This document shows, piece after piece, positions 1 to 6,532 of a DNA stretch of 21,800 bases; positions within the stretch are counted from its first letter, which is position 1, and each line of letters opens with the position of its first letter. The stretch is taken from the IMG/VR virus record IMGVR_UViG_3300017734_000102, positions 1 through 21,800 of that record; one strand, written 5' to 3'. The notes under the pieces were generated by a model. That model had not been told where the DNA came from and ran no database searches. It saw only the letters and a program-made list of their open reading frames with translations. The DNA is from a virus. The position numbers were made by a program, and so were the translations under genes.

Positions 1-27
1 TTTACATACGAAGAATTTTTATACAAT

Positions 28-61
28 AAGCCTATGGCACGATAAGTCATAGGCTTTTTTT
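28..61 (+). terminator. Rho-independent terminator-like hairpin just before the portal gene
   Basis: A perfect 9-bp stem (AAGCCTATG at 28-36, CATAGGCTT at 48-56) with an 11-nt loop runs into a T-tract ending near 61. The portal start codon is at 66, so only about 4 nt separate the T-tract from the gene. It probably ends transcription from a gene left of the window, but it also lies in the leader of anything transcribing the portal from upstream. Confidence 0.8.
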
Positions 62-65
62 ATTT

Positions 66-2024
66 ATGGCAGATAAGAAAACAGATTATACGGAAATAAA
101 CCTTGAAACCCTCAAGATGTTTGAGGATGCAGGAGAGATGAACGTCATCGACGATACGGATGTCACTGAAGACATGAAACAAATCCTCGAGGATGCTAAT
201 ACGTACTGGACAAATCTTCAGAACTTTAGAGACAGAAGAGAAAGAAACAGGGAATATTACAGAGGAAGACAATACTCTGACCTTGTGGACGATCCAGATA
301 ACGAAGGTTCAAGCGTATCAGAAGAAGAATTGATCTTACGATCTGGAAGACAGCCACTTGTGAATAATCAAGTAAGACAATTAGTAAAGAATTTAATAGG
401 TCAGTACCGTATGAACGACTACAAGCCTATGGTCAGAGCGAGAAAAAGAGAGGATGCTAAGAACACAGAGATGATGACTAATGCACTTCAGTATTGCTAC
501 GACACAAACGAATTGACAGAATTAGATGCTAGAGCTTTTGAGGAATTCCTGCTCAGTGGATCTGTCATATGGAAGACTGGATTTGACTACTTCAGAGAGA
601 AGGATATGGAGGATGTAAGCGTGGAGATGGTCAACCCGTCCAGACTTTTTTTTAACACTGATGTAAGCGATGTCAGATTGAAAGATGTGAGGTTTATAGG
701 AGAAATAATAGATACCACGTTGGAGCAAGTAATCAAGGCATTTGCTAAAAACCCTGGGGATGAAGAAAAGATAAAGATGATTTATGCCAACGATGACTAT
801 AACAGAGCCGACTATACAGGAGACTTTGATAGCGATAATGTTGACAATACATCATTCTATGTTTCAGAGACGTTGGATCAGGTGAGGCTGTTTGAGGTGT
901 GGAGAACGGAGATGGAAGATAGAGTTATGTGTCATGACTTACTTACTGGTGAATACTACCAACACCCTATCGATATTGTGGACGTCGCTATATCAGTTAT
1001 TGAACAAGAAAATGTTAAAAGAATAGAAGAGGCTCAAGCACAAGGAGTAGACTTAGAGCTTATACCATTAATTCAGTACGAGGTAAGAAAAGAAGAAGTA
1101 TGGAAATACTACTTCATATCACCATACGGTGACCTTCTTGCAAGTGGAAACACACCGTTTGAACACCAACAATTCCCATACACAATGGGATTATATCCTA
1201 TGGTGGATAGTGAAGTCTTTGGATTCGTTGAGGATATCATCGATCAACAAAGACACATAAACAGAATTATATCACTTATGGATTTTATGTTGGGGGCATC
1301 AGCGAAGGGTGTACTTATGATTCCAGAAGAGAGTATTCCCGATGGGCTGACACCACAAGATTTTGCAGATCAGTGGGTCAAAGCTAATGGTATTATAGTA
1401 TACAAAGGGAAGAGTGGTGTAGCCCCTCAACAGGTTGTAGCAAATTCTTCTACTACCACAGGAAATCAATTACTAGGTCTACAGATGCAGTTAATTAAGG
1501 AGATATCTGGTGTTACCGAAGCCATACAAGGACAAACTCCAGGGTCTGGTACTCCAGCATCATTATACCAACAAATGACCACAAACGCTACTATTTCAAG
1601 CCGTGACTTTTTTGAATTCTTCTTTGCTGTAAGAAGAAAAAGAGATTTTAAAATGGTACAAAATATAAAACAGTTCTACGATGCGCCAAGGTATGTTAAC
1701 GTAAGCGGAAAAGATTACGATCAAGAAGCCTACATGTACGATCCTACGCAAGTCCAAGACTGTAAATTTGATATTGTAATTGCAAAATCAGCTAACGCCC
1801 CAGTATTCAGACAGATGATCGACGACTACCTCTTCCAGTTCTTACAAGGAGGTCTAATCGACATCAATATGTTCCTAGAGAACACGAGTATGCCATTCGC
1901 AGATAAATTATTAGAACAGATAAAACAAAAGCAAGACACTCTGCAACAGACGATGCAAGGCGGACAACCACCTTCGCAAGAAGCTATGCAGATGTTAGGA
2001 CAGGCGATGGGAGGAGCTAAGTAA
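66..2024 (+). CDS. Portal protein (P22-like)
   Basis: This is the dodecameric head-tail portal through which DNA enters and leaves the capsid. The 652-residue protein has the usual P22-type portal layout: an acidic helical N-terminus; a conserved block at about 95-175 (GRQPLVNNQVRQLVKNLIGQ followed by the segment around FLLSGSVIWKTGFDYF); a wing-like region with the NPSRLFFNTD motif near 190-199; and a crown/stem region with the helix DIIDQQRHINRIISLMDFM at about 393-411. The C-terminus is Gln- and Met-rich, a common portal tail. Length is close to that of P22 gp1 (725 aa). The start at 66 is the first ATG after the hairpin and has an AT leader without a Shine-Dalgarno. The stop overlaps the next start (TAATG). 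The terminase, its packaging partner, lies 6.5 kb away on the other strand. Family assignment is from motif recognition; I am confident it is a portal. Confidence 0.92.
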   Translation: MADKKTDYTEINLETLKMFEDAGEMNVIDDTDVTEDMKQILEDANTYWTNLQNFRDRRERNREYYRGRQYSDLVDDPDNEGSSVSEEELILRSGRQPLVNNQVRQLVKNLIGQYRMNDYKPMVRARKREDAKNTEMMTNALQYCYDTNELTELDARAFEEFLLSGSVIWKTGFDYFREKDMEDVSVEMVNPSRLFFNTDVSDVRLKDVRFIGEIIDTTLEQVIKAFAKNPGDEEKIKMIYANDDYNRADYTGDFDSDNVDNTSFYVSETLDQVRLFEVWRTEMEDRVMCHDLLTGEYYQHPIDIVDVAISVIEQENVKRIEEAQAQGVDLELIPLIQYEVRKEEVWKYYFISPYGDLLASGNTPFEHQQFPYTMGLYPMVDSEVFGFVEDIIDQQRHINRIISLMDFMLGASAKGVLMIPEESIPDGLTPQDFADQWVKANGIIVYKGKSGVAPQQVVANSSTTTGNQLLGLQMQLIKEISGVTEAIQGQTPGSGTPASLYQQMTTNATISSRDFFEFFFAVRRKRDFKMVQNIKQFYDAPRYVNVSGKDYDQEAYMYDPTQVQDCKFDIVIAKSANAPVFRQMIDDYLFQFLQGGLIDINMFLENTSMPFADKLLEQIKQKQDTLQQTMQGGQPPSQEAMQMLGQAMGGAK

Positions 2025-2500
2025 TGACAGAGAAACAAAGAGACAGAGGAAGGGTGATAACGTTATTGATACTTTTATCAATAATATTTTTGGGCATGTG
2101 TAGTGGATGCACGGAGTTGTTGTATAAATCCGATAGCGTGTATGTGACACACGTACTTGCACTCACTAACAAAGGAGATACCGTCAAGATAAGACTTAAT
2201 CAAATAAAACCACAAGAGATGTATCATGTTGTTGGTTATGATTTTGTGAGGTTTGATGATAATAAATATTATGTTCCATATAACGATAGAAGGTACGATT
2301 TAAGGTATCAAAAAAGATTCAGTTACTACGGAGATCCTTATGGGTATTATGGAAGAATATACAATAACAATCAAAAAATTTCTACTATAAATAATTACAG
2401 TAGAGGTAGTGGTTACACAGGAAAAACTACTGGTGGAGGAAACAATCCAGTTGCGTCTAATCCAGTAACCAGTGGGGAAGTAAAAAGTAAAAACAATTGA
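2024..2500 (+). CDS. Predicted phage-encoded lipoprotein, Tyr/Gly/Asn-rich
   Basis: I do not recognise the family. The 158-residue protein has a charged N-terminus (1-10), a hydrophobic stretch (11-25) and CSG-C ending at Cys29, an approximate signal-peptidase II lipobox. The mature part contains a short beta-rich region (about 35-75) and then a Tyr-rich, Gly/Asn-rich low-complexity tail, as in many small surface lipoproteins. The start codon overlaps the portal stop (TAATG), so it is translationally coupled to the portal. A GTA-type holin follows soon after, so an outer-membrane spanin or a superinfection-exclusion lipoprotein are possible roles; both are inferences. The -3 residue of the lipobox is Cys rather than Leu, which weakens the lipoprotein call slightly. 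Confidence 0.75.
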   Translation: MTEKQRDRGRVITLLILLSIIFLGMCSGCTELLYKSDSVYVTHVLALTNKGDTVKIRLNQIKPQEMYHVVGYDFVRFDDNKYYVPYNDRRYDLRYQKRFSYYGDPYGYYGRIYNNNQKISTINNYSRGSGYTGKTTGGGNNPVASNPVTSGEVKSKNN

Positions 2501-2501
2501 T

Positions 2502-2636
2502 ATGGCACTAAGTAAAAAACAAAAAAAATTAGACTTGAATAAAAACAATAAGCTTGACAAACAAGATTTCATGATGCTTAGAAAAATGAAGAAAAGCAAA
2601 ATGAAAAAACTTAATGTTGGCTATAAAAAGAAATGA
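2502..2636 (+). CDS. Lys-rich 44-residue microprotein with an EF-hand-like loop
   Basis: The ORF has 17 Lys/Arg against 3 Asp in 44 residues. Residues 11-22 (DLNKNNKLDKQD) match a canonical 12-residue EF-hand loop: Asp1, Asn3, Asn5, hydrophobic 8, Asp9 and Asp12. The flanks are short basic helices. It starts 1 nt after the lipoprotein stop and its TGA overlaps the next ATG (ATGA), so it fits the coupled operon exactly. Similar small Lys-rich proteins with a D-x-N-x-N-G loop occur, as I recall, in other marine phages. Function is unknown; calcium-dependent binding to nucleic acid or membrane is only a guess. Confidence 0.75.
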   Translation: MALSKKQKKLDLNKNNKLDKQDFMMLRKMKKSKMKKLNVGYKKK

Positions 2637-3031
2637 GTAAACTGATTGCTAAAATATTAGGTAATGCAGGAGGCAGTGTGATAGAGAAGATATCTAATGT
2701 CGCCGATAAGTTTATTACCACAAAAGAAGAAAAAATGGATTTCGAAAAATCCATGAAAGAAATTGTAATTGATGCTGAACAAAAAGCGCAAGCTGAAGTG
2801 ACAGAAAGATGGGTGGCTGATTCAAAAGCTGGGTGGTTATCTGCTAACATAAGACCAATAACCTTAATCTTTCTCACTGGAGTGTTTGTGATAATGAGTT
2901 TTTTTGATGGTAACATAGGTGATTTTTCTATATCGGATGGATACAAACCGATATACCAAACTCTTCTACTCTCTGTGTACGGATCTTACTTTGTTGGTAG
3001 GTCTATAGAGAAGATTAAAAAGAGTGCCTAG
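2633..3031 (+). CDS. Holin, GTA-type (3TM holin family-like)
   Basis: The 132-residue protein resembles the holin family described from gene transfer agents (GTA_holin_3TM). It has an amphipathic N-terminal helix (1-28), a charged helical region (30-64), the family-typical motif WLSANIRP at 68-75, and then hydrophobic segments at about 76-91 and 108-122 with a basic C-terminus. Holins of this kind permeabilise the inner membrane at the end of infection so that muralytic enzymes reach the wall. The start overlaps the preceding stop (ATGA). No endolysin is seen next to it, so the lysis cassette is split or the lysin lies outside the window or is unrecognised. Assignment is by motif and topology. 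Confidence 0.8.
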   Translation: MSKLIAKILGNAGGSVIEKISNVADKFITTKEEKMDFEKSMKEIVIDAEQKAQAEVTERWVADSKAGWLSANIRPITLIFLTGVFVIMSFFDGNIGDFSISDGYKPIYQTLLLSVYGSYFVGRSIEKIKKSA

Positions 3032-3033
3032 TC

Positions 3034-3168
3034 GTGGCACGAAAGGTATTAACCGTTTACCGAGAAAAAAAGAGAGTTCGAAGACCAGGCGTACACGCTA
3101 AGAGTAAGACGAGTAATCATATGACTTCTCGTCACTACAAGAAAAAGTACCGTGGTCAAGGGCGTTAA
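3034..3168 (+). CDS. Highly basic 44-residue microprotein (GTG start)
   Basis: The protein has 16 Lys/Arg and a single acidic residue in 44, with the pattern GVHAKSKTSNHM and a C-terminal KKKYRGQGR. This pattern recurs, as I recall, in small proteins of uncultured marine phages, which supports it as a real gene despite its size. The GTG start lies 2 nt after the holin stop, and GTG starts 1-2 nt after a stop occur twice more in this operon (3644, 4870). Without it there would be a 154-nt gap in an otherwise gapless operon. It probably binds nucleic acid, but no fold or function can be named. Confidence 0.7.
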   Translation: MARKVLTVYREKKRVRRPGVHAKSKTSNHMTSRHYKKKYRGQGR

Positions 3169-3185
3169 TTAAAAGAAGAAAGGTT

Positions 3186-3407
3186 ATGTGGAGCATATTT
3201 AAAGATGAGAATGTATACAATGAGAAATCCATAATAGGATTCTGCTCATTTATGATAATGGTTGTGTTTGCAGTATTTGATTTGGCTACTGGTTTTTTTG
3301 GTAAAGACCTTGTAATCAATGAAGTGGTGTATAACAGTTTTGTTTGGGTAACACTAGGATCTCTAGGGATTGCTGGTGTTGAAAAATTTAAAGGAAATGG
3401 TAAGTAA
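3186..3407 (+). CDS. Small two-helix membrane protein
   Basis: The 73-residue protein has hydrophobic segments at about 15-35 and 49-65 separated by a short charged loop, with a basic C-terminus. The size and hairpin topology suit a class II-type holin or an antiholin, and it sits 155 nt after the GTA-type holin. It could equally be an envelope-modifying protein. It is one of the few genes here with a purine-rich leader (AAGAAAGG ending 3 nt before the ATG). The next gene starts inside its 3' end. The family is not recognised by name, though similar two-helix proteins occur in marine phages as I recall. Confidence 0.75.
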   Translation: MWSIFKDENVYNEKSIIGFCSFMIMVVFAVFDLATGFFGKDLVINEVVYNSFVWVTLGSLGIAGVEKFKGNGK

Positions 3408-3552
3408 AAAAATAAAAGCACCTAAAGGTTATCATTGGATGAAGAAGAAGGGTGATATAATAAAATTAATGAAGCATGGACCAAAACCTTTTGTTAAACA
3501 CAAAGGAGCAAGTCTATACGCAAAGTTTAAAATTCAAAAAAAACATAAGTAA
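3397..3552 (+). CDS. Highly basic 51-residue microprotein (KAPKGYHWM family)
   Basis: The motif KAPKGYHWMKKKG near the N-terminus and KHKGASLYAKFKIQKKHK at the C-terminus resemble a small protein I recall from many uncultured marine phages. It has 17 Lys and one Asp in 51 residues. An ATG nine codons upstream (3370) is in frame, but the start at 3397 gives the conserved N-terminus and a short 11-nt overlap with the preceding gene, so I prefer it. The stop overlaps the next start (TAATG). Function is unknown; the composition suggests binding to nucleic acid or another polyanion. Confidence 0.72.
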   Translation: MVSKKIKAPKGYHWMKKKGDIIKLMKHGPKPFVKHKGASLYAKFKIQKKHK

Positions 3553-3641
3553 TGTACGGATACGGAAAAAAGAAGTCTTCTAAGTCTTACAGTAAGACAA
3601 AGAAGAAAAAAGGAAAAAAAGGAAAAAAGAAAAAGTATTAG
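3552..3641 (+). CDS. 29-residue Lys-rich microprotein
   Basis: The ORF begins in a TAATG overlap with the preceding stop and encodes MYGYGKKK, a Ser/Tyr segment and a Lys/Gly tail, with 15 Lys and no acidic residue in 29. Its placement, with a coupled start and a GTG-initiated gene 2 nt after its stop, is the main support. The composition resembles a polycation. At this length coding cannot be proved from composition alone, because the underlying DNA is mostly A/G. No function can be assigned. Confidence 0.5.
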   Translation: MYGYGKKKSSKSYSKTKKKKGKKGKKKKY

Positions 3642-3643
3642 AA

Positions 3644-3787
3644 GTGAGACTCATAAGGTGTACTTGCGACGATATGTTAGAGATATGCGATTGTGAAATG
3701 GCAGATCAATACACATGTAAAAACGAATCGTTTGGTGAGGACAGATGTGAAAATATTGAAGAGTGTGAAGTTTGTAGAAATGATTAG
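3644..3787 (+). CDS. Cys-rich 47-residue microprotein (GTG start)
   Basis: The ORF encodes 47 residues with eight Cys at positions 6, 8, 15, 17, 25, 35, 41 and 44, including two C-x-C pairs and a C-x-x-C. The rest is acidic (many Glu/Asp), in sharp contrast to its basic neighbours. The Cys spacing suits a metal-binding knuckle or a disulfide-rich peptide; no signal peptide is seen, which favours metal binding in the cytoplasm. It starts 2 nt after the preceding stop, and its end overlaps the next start by 8 nt. The overlapping frame could be read as an N-terminal extension of the next gene, but that would remove a clear signal peptide. Confidence 0.6.
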   Translation: MRLIRCTCDDMLEICDCEMADQYTCKNESFGEDRCENIEECEVCRND

Positions 3788-4868
3788 ATTAATATTTATA
3801 GTTATTATGTTAAGCGTTACCAAAAACGCTAATGCACAGTTTTTAAAGAATCTGTTTAAGTATTCTACTGTCTATACCTCTGGTAATATCAGCATGCCTT
3901 TACAGTCAGATAATAAAGAGTTTTTTGTCACGCAAGAAGGTGAAGTAAGAGACATTACCATTGAGCCAAAGTACGATTACAGGTACTCTATTGGTATAAG
4001 AAAAATAGCCCGTTTCGACTACGAAAACAGAGCGAATAGGTATTATGATGGAAGTGAGCAGAACGTCTCTCTAACCTCAAATATAGGTGCTGTAAAGGGC
4101 TGGGAATATCTCTTCCAAAACGATTGGATCAAAAACAGAGGAGATGAGTATAAAAACCAAAGGTATTTTGTGAGGTACTTAGGAAAGAGATTTATCGTCA
4201 AGGCTGAACAAAGAAACGAGGGAGCTATAAATCTAAAGTATACCGCAGCAGATGTTAGGTTTAGGTTTCCTATTGGATCAAAAGTTAATATATCAGCTGG
4301 AGCTGTTTACAGAAATTCGGAAAAAGTTTTTGGTTATAACCCTATAGAGGAATATTTAGAACCAGACACCGTCAATTGGTGGGACTTAGCTAATGATTAC
4401 GGTTATAAGGACCATGGTTACTATATTATAGGAGATCCAGAAAAATCGATCGATTGGTACTGGACAGATACTACTGGCGTAAGGGTAGCAGATTCTGATC
4501 TAGACTTTAGAAAACATGTTTATAAAAGGCTGGTAAACAGATACAACAGAGAGAAACTATCAAAATTTAAATCTTTTGGTTACGTGTCAGCTATCGTTGG
4601 ATACGACGTGTATCATTACTCCGATAAATTTTATTTACATAATTGGATAAGCGTTATGCCTATAAACAAACTTCTGCATGGAGACGAAGATTTTTCATAT
4701 GTTTCTTTTGTTGAGGATAAATGGATTGATTATCAAGTAGGTCTTTTGACGGGTATATACATAGGAAAGAAAAAACAATTTGGTTTTTATATAGAAGCAG
4801 AGTATTCAAAGTTATGGGACAAGAAGATATACAATGCACAGGTTGGAGTGAATTATAATTTTAAATAA
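3780..4868 (+). CDS. Exported beta-barrel-like protein, probable outer-membrane protein
   Basis: Starting at 3780, the protein has 362 residues and a clear signal peptide: MIR, a hydrophobic core to about residue 13, and cleavage after ANA at 19 leaving Gln at +1. The mature protein is rich in Tyr, Trp and Phe and consists of alternating polar/aromatic strands, for example around RYFVRYLGKRFIVKAEQR and DYQVGLLTGIYIG. It ends with a strand finishing in VGVNYNFK, resembling an outer-membrane beta-signal. This suggests a monomeric outer-membrane barrel made by the phage. Possible roles are receptor masking or superinfection exclusion, outer-membrane disruption at lysis, or a nutrient pore; none is shown by the sequence. 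An in-frame ATG at 3693 would bury the signal peptide and overlap the Cys-rich gene, so it was not chosen. Confidence 0.8.
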   Translation: MIRLIFIVIMLSVTKNANAQFLKNLFKYSTVYTSGNISMPLQSDNKEFFVTQEGEVRDITIEPKYDYRYSIGIRKIARFDYENRANRYYDGSEQNVSLTSNIGAVKGWEYLFQNDWIKNRGDEYKNQRYFVRYLGKRFIVKAEQRNEGAINLKYTAADVRFRFPIGSKVNISAGAVYRNSEKVFGYNPIEEYLEPDTVNWWDLANDYGYKDHGYYIIGDPEKSIDWYWTDTTGVRVADSDLDFRKHVYKRLVNRYNREKLSKFKSFGYVSAIVGYDVYHYSDKFYLHNWISVMPINKLLHGDEDFSYVSFVEDKWIDYQVGLLTGIYIGKKKQFGFYIEAEYSKLWDKKIYNAQVGVNYNFK

Positions 4869-4869
4869 A

Positions 4870-5010
4870 GTGGAAACATTTGAAGCAATAAATCAAGTAA
4901 TAAATAAGTTTTTGGAAGACCCTTTATACTTCTGGGAAGTACCTATGTTATTATTTATGGCTTTGTTTTTTTTATTGATGTTTTGGCAGTTTACAAAAGA
5001 TGATTTTTAA
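4870..5010 (+). CDS. 46-residue single-pass membrane microprotein (GTG start)
   Basis: The ORF begins with GTG 1 nt after the preceding stop and ends in a TAATG overlap with the next gene. It encodes an amphipathic N-terminal part (1-20) and one strongly hydrophobic helix at about 25-41 (VPMLLFMALFFLLMFW), then the short polar tail FTKDDF. It could be a pinholin- or spanin-type lysis accessory or a membrane regulator. It is not recognised as a named family. Support comes from perfect packing in the operon and a convincing transmembrane segment. Confidence 0.65.
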   Translation: METFEAINQVINKFLEDPLYFWEVPMLLFMALFFLLMFWQFTKDDF

Positions 5011-5390
5011 TGAATAAAGAAGTAAGAGAAATTTCTGAGGATACCAAGATAGGTGTAGATTATGACGGCGATGGTAAAAGCGATTTTTCATTAAGCCTCA
5101 AAACAATTGGTGGATTAATTGCTGGAATAGTTATGGTTGTAATGTTTTACATGCAAATACAAGAAGACATTGAAGAAGCAAAAAAACTACCTAAAATAGG
5201 ATCTGGACAGTATACGATCGACGCAGGAGATCCACAAGCTATCAATACCTATCCTCCAACTAGAAGCGAGTTTAAAATGAAAGATGAAATGTCGAGAATG
5301 ACCTTACAACAACTCATTAGTAAGGTTGATGAGATTGAAGATGAAATTGATGAAATAAAAGTAGAATTAGCAAAAAAGAAAGACAGATGA
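5010..5390 (+). CDS. Membrane-anchored coiled-coil protein with a DxDxDG loop
   Basis: The 126-residue protein has, in order: an acidic N-terminus; a calcium-loop-like motif DYDGDGKSD at 17-25; one transmembrane helix at about 32-49; a linker with Pro/Tyr residues; and a C-terminal coiled coil (about 93-122) with a heptad-like Glu/Ile/Asp pattern and a basic end. The membrane anchor plus a long coiled coil is reminiscent of an inner-membrane spanin (Rz-like), and it lies in a group of small membrane genes with a holin. However, the loop before the helix and the missing neighbouring o-spanin make this only a possibility. Start and stop overlap both neighbours (TAATG, ATGA). Family not recognised. 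Confidence 0.75.
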   Translation: MNKEVREISEDTKIGVDYDGDGKSDFSLSLKTIGGLIAGIVMVVMFYMQIQEDIEEAKKLPKIGSGQYTIDAGDPQAINTYPPTRSEFKMKDEMSRMTLQQLISKVDEIEDEIDEIKVELAKKKDR

Positions 5391-5500
5391 ATAAGGTAAA
5401 AATTTTTTTTAAATCTAAGTCTAATGAAGAACTGGGAATGTATTTCTCATTTGTTTTGTTTATGCTTTTTTTTATAATAGGATTAATTGAAAGGATATGA
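5387..5500 (+). CDS. 37-residue single-pass membrane microprotein
   Basis: The ORF starts in an ATGA overlap with the preceding gene and ends in an ATGA overlap with the next one. It encodes a basic N-terminus (KVKIFFKSK), a short acidic turn and one hydrophobic helix at about 17-34 (GMYFSFVLFMLFFIIGLI). The double overlap makes it very likely to be translated. No function can be assigned; small membrane proteins of this type may modulate holins or host membrane enzymes. Confidence 0.65.
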   Translation: MNKVKIFFKSKSNEELGMYFSFVLFMLFFIIGLIERI

Positions 5501-5895
5501 GTAAAGTTGCTGTAAAAACAAAACCTAAGCTTTGGAAAAGAATAGTTTCTAATGTCAAATCGGGTACGAAAGGAGGTAGATCTGGGCAGTGGAGTGCAAG
5601 AAAAGCTCAGATAGCTACTGCACGTTATAAAAAAGCTGGTGGTGGATATAAAGGTAAAAAATCATCTGGAAACAGATTATCGAAATGGTCCAAACAAAAA
5701 TGGGGATATGTCTCTAAAGGAGATGAAAAAAAACCAAGAGCTAAAAGAGGAAGGTACTTACCAGAAAAGGTTAGAAAAAATATGACATCTGCACAAAAAG
5801 CAGCAACAAATAGAAAAAAAAGAGCAGCAAGCAAATCAGGAAAACAACGAGCTAAGTACAGCAAGAGTACGGCAAGAAAAGTCAGAAACGCATGA
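5497..5895 (+). CDS. Basic conserved phage protein, DUF5872-like
   Basis: The 132-residue, strongly basic protein contains the motif QWSARKAQIATARYKKAGGG at 31-50 and LSKWSKQKWGYV at 61-72, then a second conserved part at about 86-121 with RYLPEKVRKNM and NRKKRAASKSGKQRAKYS. This layout matches my recollection of the DUF5872 family, found in marine phages, some bacteria and large eukaryotic viruses. The function is undescribed; the composition suggests nucleic-acid binding. Both ends overlap neighbours (ATGA). The gene is in the middle of the basic-protein cluster. Confidence 0.78.
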   Translation: MSKVAVKTKPKLWKRIVSNVKSGTKGGRSGQWSARKAQIATARYKKAGGGYKGKKSSGNRLSKWSKQKWGYVSKGDEKKPRAKRGRYLPEKVRKNMTSAQKAATNRKKRAASKSGKQRAKYSKSTARKVRNA

Positions 5896-6530
5896 AGAAG
5901 AAAGATTCAAGATTGACTAGGCTTGGTGTCAGTGGATACAATAAACCTAAGAGAACTCCTGGTCATCCAAAAAAATCACATGTTGTTGTAGCAAAAGTAG
6001 GTGACAAAGTAAAAACAATTAGGTTTGGTCAACAAGGTGTAAGTGGTGCAGGTAAAAACCCACAATCTGCCAAGGATAAAGCAAGAAGAAAATCATTTAA
6101 GGCAAGGCATAGAAAAAATATAGCAAAAGGAAAAATGAGCGCAGCGTACTGGGCAAATAAAGTTAAATGGATGTGGTTAATCTTAATGTTGTCTTTTCCA
6201 TTTGTAACGTTTTCTCAAGCTTTTTTACACGACGATGACTTTGAAAAAAAAACGGCGCAAGGTATTGTGGTTGTAGAGTTTTACGCCTCATGGAACGATG
6301 CAAATGCTGTACAAGTTAAAAAATTAATGAATTGTAAAAAATACAGGGTTAGCATGGACACAGACATGTCTTTACTAACAAAGTATGAGGTTATGGCAGT
6401 TCCAACTGTTGTCTTATACCAAAACGGCAAAGAAATAACAAGGTGGATACCTAATATCATGATGAAGCTAGACGGTAAGCTATCTGAAATACAAGAATAT
6501 ATAGACGAGCTTATAGGAGATAAATTTTAG
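5892..6530 (+). CDS. Fusion: basic phage domain + signal/anchor + redox-dead thioredoxin fold
   Basis: Residues 1-93 form a basic domain with motifs LGVSGYNKPKRTP, KTIRFGQQG, SFKARHRKNIAKGKMSAAYW and a final NKVKW; I recall these as a stand-alone protein in marine phages. Residues 94-109 (MWLILMLSFPFVTFSQ) look like a complete flavobacterial signal peptide. Residues 110-212 resemble a thioredoxin: a VVVEFYASW strand at 126-134 and cis-Pro171 in AVPTVV. The positions expected to hold Cys-x-x-Cys read NDAN (135-138), so the redox active site is lost; Cys148 is the only Cys. Either the two genes are truly fused, giving an inner-membrane protein with a basic cytoplasmic part and a periplasmic thioredoxin fold, or ATG at 6171 also initiates a separate exported protein. 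The start overlaps the preceding stop (ATGA). Confidence 0.8.
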   Translation: MKKKDSRLTRLGVSGYNKPKRTPGHPKKSHVVVAKVGDKVKTIRFGQQGVSGAGKNPQSAKDKARRKSFKARHRKNIAKGKMSAAYWANKVKWMWLILMLSFPFVTFSQAFLHDDDFEKKTAQGIVVVEFYASWNDANAVQVKKLMNCKKYRVSMDTDMSLLTKYEVMAVPTVVLYQNGKEITRWIPNIMMKLDGKLSEIQEYIDELIGDKF

Positions 6531-6532
6531 AT

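Noticed and set aside
2300-2599. 99-codon minus-strand frame opposite the lipoprotein tail
   Set aside because: Hydrophobic antisense product of A-rich DNA, spanning two well-packed + strand genes.
3370-3396. ATG at 3370 as start of the 51-residue basic protein
   Set aside because: The added nine residues overlap the preceding gene further and are not part of the recognisable motif, which begins at the 3397 start.
3693-3779. N-terminal extension of the exported beta-barrel protein (in-frame ATG at 3693)
   Set aside because: It would bury a clear signal peptide that starts at 3780 and lies over the Cys-rich microprotein in another frame.
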